Shown here: piece by piece, positions 57,487 to 64,000 of the stretch
How the letters are laid out: every line of letters begins with the position of its first letter
How positions within the stretch are numbered: the first letter of the stretch is position 1
Assembly (NCBI GenBank): GCA_002257025.1
Contig: NCHA01000002.1
Location: 62,001 to 126,000 of the forward strand
Reading direction: 5' to 3'
Length of the DNA: 64,000 bases
DNA from: Sphingobacteriales bacterium 16-39-50
GTDB taxonomy: Bacteria; Bacteroidota; Bacteroidia; Sphingobacteriales; Sphingobacteriaceae
Program-made: the position numbers and the translations under genes
The notes under the pieces: generated by a model
What the model was told of the DNA's origin: nothing
Database searches by the model: none
The model's input: the letters and a program-made list of their open reading frames with translations, nothing else

Positions 57487-57867
57487 ATGATGAAAATTTT
57501 AGTAGTTGACGACGAAGCAGATGTTCATCCTCTTTTTATCCAACGCTTCCGCAAGGAAATCCGCAGCCATGAATTTGAATTTAATTTTGCGCTCTCAGGA
57601 GAAGAGGCCTTGAAATATTTGGAAGATAACCATTCTGAAGTAGTATTGATACTTTCGGATATTAACATGCCTGGCATGAGCGGAATAGAATTGCTTTCAA
57701 AAATCAGGCAGGAATATGATGCTCCACCACCAGTGGTAATGATGATAACCGCCTATGGCGACGATGAAAACTATCGGCAGGCGATGCAAAAAGGGGCTAA
57801 TGATTTTCTTACAAAACCTCTTGATTTCAATCTGCTTAAAGAGAAACTAAACCAAATTACTCAATAA
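57487..57867 (+). CDS. Response regulator, receiver domain only
   Basis: A CheY-like receiver of 126 residues from the ATG at 57487 (an ATG at 57490 would also serve). Key residues are D8/D9, phospho-acceptor D58 in LSDINMPG, the MITAY Thr and the TKPLD Lys. It has no output domain. Its stop overlaps the start of the next gene (TAATG). It is the natural partner of the three kinases upstream. Longer in-frame starts lack the receiver pattern. Confidence 0.88.
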   Translation: MMKILVVDDEADVHPLFIQRFRKEIRSHEFEFNFALSGEEALKYLEDNHSEVVLILSDINMPGMSGIELLSKIRQEYDAPPPVVMMITAYGDDENYRQAMQKGANDFLTKPLDFNLLKEKLNQITQ

Positions 57868-58910
57868 TGGCAAAGATATTAGTTGTAGATGATGAAGCGG
57901 ATCTGGAATTGCTGGTAAAACAGAAATTTCGCCGCAAAATACGGGAGAATATTTATGAATTTGTCTTTGCACAAAACGGCGAAGAAGCGCTTGAAAAAGT
58001 AAAAGAACATCCTGATCTGGATATTATTCTGAGTGATATTAATATGCCCGTTATGGATGGGCTTACGCTGCTCAGCCGCCTTCCCGAAGCTAACCCCATG
58101 TTAAAAGCTGTAATGGTTTCGGCCTATGGTGATATGCAAAACATACGGACTGCTATGAACCGCGGGGCCTTTGATTTTGTTTGTAAGCCTGTTGATTTTG
58201 AAGATCTGGATCTTACCATGGAGAAAACAATCGTTCACGTGAAGCAGTTGCAGGAAACTATTCAGGCTATAAAGGAAAATAACATCCTGAAAATGTATGT
58301 GGACGAGAATGTGCTTAACTTTATGAACCACAAGGAATTTGAAACCAGCCTGCTTAAAAATGAGCTGCTTGAAGCCAGTGTTATGTTTATTGATGTTTGT
58401 GGCTTCACGACTATAACAGAACAAATTCCTGCAAATACGGTGGTTAATTTGCTCAATGGACTATTTGATAAGATTGTGAAGGAGATAATAGCACAGGGAG
58501 GGCACGTTGATAAATTTATGGGCGATGCAGTAATGGCAGTTTTTAGAGGTAAATATCATCTCGACCGTGCAATTGATGCCGCTCTGGCTATTAAAGAGGT
58601 GTTGAGCAAGAGCGAGGAAATAGACACAGGCAATAAAATGTATAAGGCTGAGATTTCCATCGGTATCAATTCTGGTGAAATGGTTTCGGGAAATATTGGT
58701 TCAGAAACAATTAAGCGCCTTGATTATACGGTAATTGGTGATTCAGTGAATTTAGCTCAGCGATTGCAAACTGTGGCACAGGCTGGGCAAATTATTATTT
58801 CCGAAGAGGTGTATCAAACTGCAAAAGAATCCTTTAACTGTGAAAAGATTGGTGAAGTAAAGCTTAAAAATAAATCGCATCCGGTGGTGATTTATCAGGT
58901 GTTAGAATAG
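57867..58910 (+). CDS. Receiver domain fused to class III adenylate cyclase
   Basis: A 347-residue protein: receiver with D57 in LSDINMPVMDG and KPVDF (to about 120), a helical linker, then a class III cyclase catalytic domain. Metal-binding aspartates are in FIDVCGFT and GDAVMA. The substrate-binding Lys is in DKFMGD and the Asp in DYTVIGD, the pair typical of ATP rather than GTP. NLAQRL supplies the transition-state Asn and Arg. It probably makes cAMP on phosphorylation by the kinases in front. Confidence 0.9.
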   Translation: MAKILVVDDEADLELLVKQKFRRKIRENIYEFVFAQNGEEALEKVKEHPDLDIILSDINMPVMDGLTLLSRLPEANPMLKAVMVSAYGDMQNIRTAMNRGAFDFVCKPVDFEDLDLTMEKTIVHVKQLQETIQAIKENNILKMYVDENVLNFMNHKEFETSLLKNELLEASVMFIDVCGFTTITEQIPANTVVNLLNGLFDKIVKEIIAQGGHVDKFMGDAVMAVFRGKYHLDRAIDAALAIKEVLSKSEEIDTGNKMYKAEISIGINSGEMVSGNIGSETIKRLDYTVIGDSVNLAQRLQTVAQAGQIIISEEVYQTAKESFNCEKIGEVKLKNKSHPVVIYQVLE

Positions 58911-58913
58911 TGT

Positions 58914-59036
58914 TTCCTGCTAAAAATTAGTCCGGAATTTTGGGTATACCTATGACGGTGTTCGGTCGAATCAGGGGCAATTTCCATTAACGGCTTTATC
59001 TGCAGAACTTTTAGATAAACCAATTTCTGCTTTCAG
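58914..59036 (-). pseudogene. Decayed acetamidase/formamidase fragment
   Basis: Translated on the minus strand in one frame, this spacer gives KAEIGLSKSSADKAV, then NGNCP-stop-FDRTP and further broken codons. It aligns without gaps to residues 35-74 of the intact acetamidase at 49443-50411 (WDAGIGFFKSSADKAI, PANRPGFDRTP). I count about 19 identities in 31 positions over the best part. In-frame stop codons show it is not expressed. It fills the whole gap between the two cyclase genes. Confidence 0.85.
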
Positions 59037-59042
59037 GCTATG

Positions 59043-60719
59043 TCACTTAGTCCTCATTTCCAATACACCTGTCCAGTTTTCAGGAGTACCATTCTTCATA
59101 AAATCCTTGGCATTGGATAAGAAGAATTCAGCAGTTCTATCACCTGGATGAACTTCAACCACTGAATTAAAGGCCTGGACCGAGGCTGCGAATGAAGAGT
59201 TTAAATAATTATAAATTCCCATATTGAAAGTAGAAAGCGTCCTTTGCTTTTTAAATATATCTTCTTCAGAATTACCGTTAAAGCACTCATGAATATTAAT
59301 ACTTCTATGTTTTCCTTTTAATTGAACAAGACCAATGTTTCTTAAATGAAATTTTTCCTTTTGAACAATTTGTTCTGCACATGCATCACTTAAAATAATG
59401 TCTGCTTTATACTGTTTGGTTAGGCTCTCGAGTCTGGAAGCAGTGTTTACCGTGTCAGAAATAGTAGTAGCATCCAGACGATCTGCATCTCCTGTAATTC
59501 CCATGATCAAAGGACCAGTATGCATACCTACCCCGATTTTTATAGGTGACTGGCCATTTGCACTCCTTTCAGTATTGAGTATGCCAACTTGTTTTTGCAT
59601 TTCAATTGCAGCACACAAGGCATCCGAAGCATTTCCCGGAAAAATAGCCATTATCGCATCGCCCAGATATTGATTGATAAATCCTTTGTTTTTACAAATC
59701 GCAGGACCCATTCGTTCATTAAAGGAGCAAACGAATTTAAAATTATCCTCAGGAGTCATTTCCTCGGATAGGGCCGTATAATCCCTGATATCTGAAAATA
59801 ATACCGTTACAACTTTCTCCACCTGATCTCCAAGCTTAACATCAGTAAGAACAGTATGCCCCAGGGCACCTATAAATTCATAAGGAACAAATTTCCCTGA
59901 TATCTCATTGATCAACCGCATAGCATCTTCTCTTTCTTTGGCCTCCCTGATATTTTTATCATACAATAAAGCACTTTCAATTGCAGCAGAAGATTGCAAT
60001 GCCAGTGTTGTAAGTAATTTCAGATCAGCAGCGGTATAAAGAATATCTTCATTACTGCCAAGTACAATTACTCCCATTACCCGATGGTTAACTTTCAAAG
60101 CAGAATAAATAAGAGACTTTACTTCGGGCATAACAATGCCTGCATCTATCAGAAAAGTTGTGTCTGAAATAATCTCTGATTGTATTCCCCATATAATCTT
60201 AAGAAGAAGATCCGTCTGTTTATTGATTGTTTCCTGATTAAAAAACTCATCCCCTGATGATGTAATCACCCCTAGTTTCCTGGTTTTCTCATCCCATAAA
60301 ATAATCACTCCATTATCGGATCTGATTTCTCGCCTGGCTTCATTCAGAGTAATTGCACAGATCGCAGGAGCATCTATAGTTTGAGCAAGCTTCTCTGAAA
60401 AATTATAAATCATGTTTATTTCGAGGTATAAATTCAATACCTCTGAGCCGAGCTTCTTTTTCTCAGCTTCCTTCCGTGCCAAATGAATAAGAAGATCGGC
60501 GATCAGTGCCGCATTTTCATCACCTTTAACAAATCCGATAACCTGATCTTCAAGAATAACCGGATAAGAAAATTTAGTATAGGGCTCATGATTACCCAAC
60601 AACAGGTTACCCGACTCATCTTCAACCCACGATTCTGTTTTTAAACCAAGCAATAAGGAAAGGATCAATGCCCCTGTCTCATTCTTCTTTACTACAGCCT
60701 TTAAGCTAATTCTTGCCAT
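59043..60719 (-). CDS. GAF-domain class III nucleotide cyclase
   Basis: A 558-residue soluble protein with an N-terminal region resembling a roadblock-like module, a GAF domain (about 95-260) and a cyclase domain (about 285-470). Metal aspartates are in LFSDIRDYT and GDAIMAIF. The substrate-specifying positions read Gln (INQYLGD) and Thr (DATTISD) instead of Lys and Asp, so it belongs to a divergent ATP- or GTP-using class. A C-terminal helical tail follows. Substrate is uncertain. Confidence 0.82.
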   Translation of the reverse strand: MARISLKAVVKKNETGALILSLLLGLKTESWVEDESGNLLLGNHEPYTKFSYPVILEDQVIGFVKGDENAALIADLLIHLARKEAEKKKLGSEVLNLYLEINMIYNFSEKLAQTIDAPAICAITLNEARREIRSDNGVIILWDEKTRKLGVITSSGDEFFNQETINKQTDLLLKIIWGIQSEIISDTTFLIDAGIVMPEVKSLIYSALKVNHRVMGVIVLGSNEDILYTAADLKLLTTLALQSSAAIESALLYDKNIREAKEREDAMRLINEISGKFVPYEFIGALGHTVLTDVKLGDQVEKVVTVLFSDIRDYTALSEEMTPEDNFKFVCSFNERMGPAICKNKGFINQYLGDAIMAIFPGNASDALCAAIEMQKQVGILNTERSANGQSPIKIGVGMHTGPLIMGITGDADRLDATTISDTVNTASRLESLTKQYKADIILSDACAEQIVQKEKFHLRNIGLVQLKGKHRSINIHECFNGNSEEDIFKKQRTLSTFNMGIYNYLNSSFAASVQAFNSVVEVHPGDRTAEFFLSNAKDFMKNGTPENWTGVLEMRTK

Positions 60720-60747
60720 TACAATTGTATTTTATGACTTGCTGATT

Positions 60748-61125
60748 CTACAAATCCAATACTTCCCTTGCCTTTGCCAAAATTACTTCCGGATCAAAGG
60801 GTTTGGTCATATATACATCAGCGCCTACTTCCTGACCCTTGAGACGGTCGAGTTCCTGACCTTTGGCTGTGAGTAAAACAATAAATACATTATTCATGTT
60901 AAGTTCCTTTTTTACCCGGCGGCACACTTCCATGCCATTCAATTTGGGCATCATCACGTCAAGATAAACGAGCTGTGGATTTTCCGCCTGAATAATTTCC
61001 AGAGCCTGTTCTCCATTTTCGGCAGTTAGAAAATCAACACCCTCATCTTCCAATTCTTCTAAAGTTTGTTCAATAAGCATTCTGATGTGTGCTTCATCAT
61101 CAACGATCAAAATTTTTTTTGCCAT
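60748..61125 (-). CDS. CheY-like response regulator
   Basis: A 125-residue stand-alone receiver with D9/D10/E11, phospho-acceptor D56 in YLDVMMP and TAKGQ/TKPFD switch residues. It lies 28 bp upstream of the cyclase gene and downstream of the hybrid kinase, so all three probably form one operon on the minus strand. Confidence 0.9.
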   Translation of the reverse strand: MAKKILIVDDEAHIRMLIEQTLEELEDEGVDFLTAENGEQALEIIQAENPQLVYLDVMMPKLNGMEVCRRVKKELNMNNVFIVLLTAKGQELDRLKGQEVGADVYMTKPFDPEVILAKAREVLDL

Positions 61126-61199
61126 GATTTTCGTTTTTAATAAACTATTGCATTCATCAAATCAAGATGAACAATTTATAATGTTGTGCCAGTCTCTTA

Positions 61200-64000
61200 C
61201 TATTGATAGACCAGAAAAAATACATTTTCAAGACCTTTTTCAAACCTCAGTGTTTGTACAATATCCTGTTTTTCTGATTGTACTGAATTAAGAATAATAA
61301 TATCGGGCTGAGCAGCAATTGCATTCTCCAATAATTGCTCACTGTCAGATTCTACCACATGGTACCCTTTAGCCTCCAGCACTTCTGTTAATGAACGTAC
61401 TGCAGCTGAATCTTCATCAACAACCATGACCTTTTTCTTCGACTTACCTTGTTCCAGTAAAGCCCCTACTTCATTAAATAATTGTACTGTGTCTATAGGC
61501 TTAGTTAAATATCTATCCACTCCAATTCGGTAACCTCTGATTTTATCCTGAACGATGGAAAGAATAATTATGGGAATATCCATCGTTTGGGGATCATTTT
61601 TAAGAATAGCTGCTGCATCAAACCCATTCATTTCGGGCATCATCACATCTAAAATAATAAGATCGGGCTTATTCCTTCGTACTGCTTCCAGAGCTTCCTT
61701 ACCGTTACGTGCCTGTTCAATCAGATAGCCGGCATCACTCAGTTCCTGGTCCAATAAAGATCGTATAGAATCATCATCATCCACCACCAAAATGGAAGCA
61801 TTCTTCGAAATTCCATTAAATGGTGATTTTGAAATCTGATCTTTCAATTGCATTACCAATTGATCGAGATAAAGTGGTTTCAGAACAGGTTCAGACCTGA
61901 TTATAGGTAAGGCAAATGAAAATGTACTACCTTTTCCCGGCTTGCTTTCCAGCCAAATTCTCCCTCCATGATGCTCCACGATCTCTTTACAAATTGGCAG
62001 GCCCAAACCAGTCCCTTTGGGTTTATCAGTAAGGGTATCACCTCCAACTTGTTTAAATTGCTCAAATACTGCAACATAATCTTCTGCAGCAATGCCAATT
62101 CCGGTATCGGTAATCCCAACAATCAATTCATCCCCATCCCTGTAAACCTTACATAATACAGATCCTTTGTCAGTAAATTTCACTGCATTTGAAATCAGAT
62201 TAATAATTACCTGGATCAATTTATCACGATCGCCGGCAATGGGTGGCAGATCTGCTTCTATTTGTCTTTCAAGTTTGAGGGATTTTTGATTAAAAAGTGA
62301 AGCAGTTGCAGAAATCGCTCTCTCCGCCACTTCTGACAGCGAGACATCTTCCACATTCCACTCCATTTTTCCTGCTTCAATTTTGGCGAGATCAAGAACG
62401 TCATTGATCAAATGGGTTAGCCTTTCTCCTTCTGAGATGACGACCCCAAGATTTTCAACAATTTGGTTGACCACTTTATCTGTTTTAGGATCAGTGCGGT
62501 CTACAGTTGGAAATATTTTTTCATCCAATCGCTTTCGTATGATCTTTGCAAATCCCAGTACAGAAGTAAGCGGGGTTCTCAGTTCGTGACTTACGGTAGA
62601 AAGAAAAGCACTTTTGGCATCGTTTGCTTTTTCTGCAGCTTTACTTGCCGCTTCGGCCTCCATCTTCGCTTGCTTAACATCTTCAAATAAGGTAGCATTG
62701 TTCAAAGCAACTCCAACAGATGCAGCTATAGTTGATAACAATCGTTGATCGTCTTCGTTAAATCGATTTTCCTGCTCTGTACTCTGAACACTCAAAACTC
62801 CGACAATATCATCTCCAACAGGTATTGGGACTCCCAGGTAAGATGCAGCAGGAAGTCCCATTTGTTGAATACCCATTTCTACCGTTCTTTCCTGAATATC
62901 TTTATTTATCAGTAAAGCCTCTCCAGTGAGGATTATGTTTGAAGTCAAACCATCCCCAATTAACCGTGAGGGCATTACTTCTCCATATTGATATACAAAG
63001 TTTATTACCCCGGTTTTCTGATTCAATAAGGCCAGATAAACAATGTTTGCATTGAAAAGCTGTTTCATTTGGTCGCCAACAAATTGTATCAGCTCATCTG
63101 TATTTAATTGTGAAGCAAGGGCTTTACTAATATTATTTACTGTACTTAACTCTGTTGCCCTTTGCTTGGCTTCTGAAAGCAAATGTGTGGTTTCATCAAA
63201 TAATCTGGCGTTTTCAAGAGCCACACTCATACTATTGGTCAGTGTAGTTAGCAATCTCAGATCGGGTTCTGAAAATGCATCTTCACGATCAACGTTTTGC
63301 AGACTAACTGACCCTTTTACAACGTCTCCCACGACCATGGGAACAAAAACCGCAGATTTTGGTGGCTGACCCATACTTACTCCTGATCCTCCATATTTTT
63401 TGGCAGTTTCCAGATAATCCTTGTTAATAAGTAAGGCTTTTTTTGTCTTAATTATTTGTTTGTTTGCCCAAATAATTGGCCTTGGATCAGTATAATGACG
63501 TTCACCTTTTTCTATAGCATATCTCCAATGCTCATTACCGGTTTTATGGTCAAAAGTGCGGATCAAAACAGTTTGTATATCGAATAAATCACAAATACGA
63601 TTTCCTACAATTTCATAGATTGCCTGTATGTCCATTTCCCTAACCAGACCTTCCTGAACACTGTTTATCACCGCGAGTTCAGCAGTCCGCTGTTCTGTTT
63701 CTTTTAACAAGCGATTGGTTTCATCAAATAATCTGGCGTTCTCAAGCGCTACGCTCATACTATTGGTTAAGGTCGTAAGCAGACGTACATCAGACTCTCC
63801 AAAAGCATGTTCCTTATCAACATTTTGTAAACTCACTGAACCCCTCACAACATCTCCTACCATCATCGGAACAAATAAGGCAGATTTTGGTGGCTGACCA
63901 GCTGTAACGCCCGAACCTCCATGTTTAAGCGACGTTTCTACATAATTTTCTTCAATATCTAAAGGCTTCTTTGTCAATATTAGTTGACGGCTGTTCCAGT
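61200..64000 (-). CDS. GAF-rich hybrid histidine kinase with two receivers (5' end cut)
   Basis: The frame is open to the right edge, so the N-terminus is missing; residues just upstream of an apparent TTG start still match the repeat unit. At least 933 residues remain. There are three or more GAF modules, then a HisKA domain (VSHELRTPL), an ATPase domain (DTGIGI, GTGLGLPI), a receiver with Asp in IILDVMMPEMNG, and a shorter terminal receiver with Asn in place of the phospho-acceptor (IIILNS). GAF modules suggest cytoplasmic small-molecule or redox sensing. Confidence 0.88.
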   Translation of the reverse strand, partial: WNSRQLILTKKPLDIEENYVETSLKHGGSGVTAGQPPKSALFVPMMVGDVVRGSVSLQNVDKEHAFGESDVRLLTTLTNSMSVALENARLFDETNRLLKETEQRTAELAVINSVQEGLVREMDIQAIYEIVGNRICDLFDIQTVLIRTFDHKTGNEHWRYAIEKGERHYTDPRPIIWANKQIIKTKKALLINKDYLETAKKYGGSGVSMGQPPKSAVFVPMVVGDVVKGSVSLQNVDREDAFSEPDLRLLTTLTNSMSVALENARLFDETTHLLSEAKQRATELSTVNNISKALASQLNTDELIQFVGDQMKQLFNANIVYLALLNQKTGVINFVYQYGEVMPSRLIGDGLTSNIILTGEALLINKDIQERTVEMGIQQMGLPAASYLGVPIPVGDDIVGVLSVQSTEQENRFNEDDQRLLSTIAASVGVALNNATLFEDVKQAKMEAEAASKAAEKANDAKSAFLSTVSHELRTPLTSVLGFAKIIRKRLDEKIFPTVDRTDPKTDKVVNQIVENLGVVISEGERLTHLINDVLDLAKIEAGKMEWNVEDVSLSEVAERAISATASLFNQKSLKLERQIEADLPPIAGDRDKLIQVIINLISNAVKFTDKGSVLCKVYRDGDELIVGITDTGIGIAAEDYVAVFEQFKQVGGDTLTDKPKGTGLGLPICKEIVEHHGGRIWLESKPGKGSTFSFALPIIRSEPVLKPLYLDQLVMQLKDQISKSPFNGISKNASILVVDDDDSIRSLLDQELSDAGYLIEQARNGKEALEAVRRNKPDLIILDVMMPEMNGFDAAAILKNDPQTMDIPIIILSIVQDKIRGYRIGVDRYLTKPIDTVQLFNEVGALLEQGKSKKKVMVVDEDSAAVRSLTEVLEAKGYHVVESDSEQLLENAIAAQPDIIILNSVQSEKQDIVQTLRFEKGLENVFFLVYQ
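63189..63913 (-). repeat. Tandem duplication of a GAF module inside the hybrid kinase
   Basis: GGTTTCATCAAATAATCTGG occurs at about 63189 and 63717, and the flanking sequence stays similar for about 200 bases. The offset is 528 bp, or 176 codons, so the reading frame is kept. The protein copies share GQPPKSA, FVPM, GSVSLQNVD and LLTTLTNSMSVALENARLFDET. Confidence 0.8.

Overview
The window reads as a chromosomal segment of a Bacteroidota bacterium, probably a free-living relative of Sphingobacteriales, Chitinophagales or Cytophagales. The signs are a PorP/SprF-type protein linked to type IX secretion, promoter elements of the TAnnTTTG type, families nearly confined to this phylum (DUF3810, DUF2490, an MG2/TonB-plug protein, 7TMR-DISM-like kinases), weak Shine-Dalgarno sequences and moderate to low GC. 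No rRNA, tRNA, CRISPR array or intact insertion sequence is visible. The last gene runs off the right edge.

Layout. (1) 1-22837 is mostly housekeeping: secG, groES-groEL, a phosphopantetheinyl transferase overlapping lipB, dcd, a large MG2/plug surface protein, an enoyl-CoA isomerase with a 2,4-dienoyl-CoA reductase (auxiliary enzymes for unsaturated fatty acids), RidA, clpS, PorP, an ElyC/YdcF-like protein, a CBM9-like protein, an M28 peptidase, a B12/radical SAM protein, CvfB, a Tet-like exporter, a MaoC hydratase and a DUF3810 metallopeptidase. (2) 22808-32283 is a one-directional minus-strand sugar-acid block. It holds uronate isomerase, two ExuT-type transporters and four Gfo/Idh/MocA oxidoreductases that carry Tat or lipoprotein export signals, and it ends in a strong terminator. 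(3) 33431-49331 is a sulfur island: a cysteine-bearing Crp/Fnr regulator, a porin, a secreted DsrE protein, a SoxB-like Tat-exported hydrolase, a membrane-anchored TsdA-like dihaem cytochrome, a YeeE/YedE transporter split in two genes, a Usp protein, two rhodaneses, thioredoxin, two CstB-like persulfide dioxygenase/rhodanese fusions, a TPMT-like thiol methyltransferase and a TauE-type exporter. A ferritin-like/VIT1 fusion follows. (4) 49443-64000 is a signalling island next to an acetamidase gene: three overlapping paralogous histidine kinases, two response regulators (one fused to a class III cyclase), a GAF cyclase, a CheY-like protein and a large GAF/kinase/receiver hybrid.

The most informative result is in the sulfur island. 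Four promoters (before the thioredoxin operon, both CstB-like genes and the TauE/TPMT pair) each carry a GTAAC-N4-GTTAC palindrome, perfect or with one mismatch. In all four the palindrome centre lies exactly 33 bp from the centre of a (T/G)AnnTTTG -7 element. Only one Crp/Fnr gene is in the window, and its sensor domain has Cys76, Cys82, Cys83 and Cys114. I infer a sulfane-sulfur-responsive Crp/Fnr regulon that takes the place CstR has in the staphylococcal cst operon, here joined to a TsdA/SoxB-like thiosulfate module with no SoxXA, SoxYZ or SoxCD in view.

A second result is a decayed acetamidase fragment (58914-59036) matching residues 35-74 of the intact acetamidase at 49443-50411. The two lie in the same orientation on either side of the three-kinase block, which suggests duplication or insertion.
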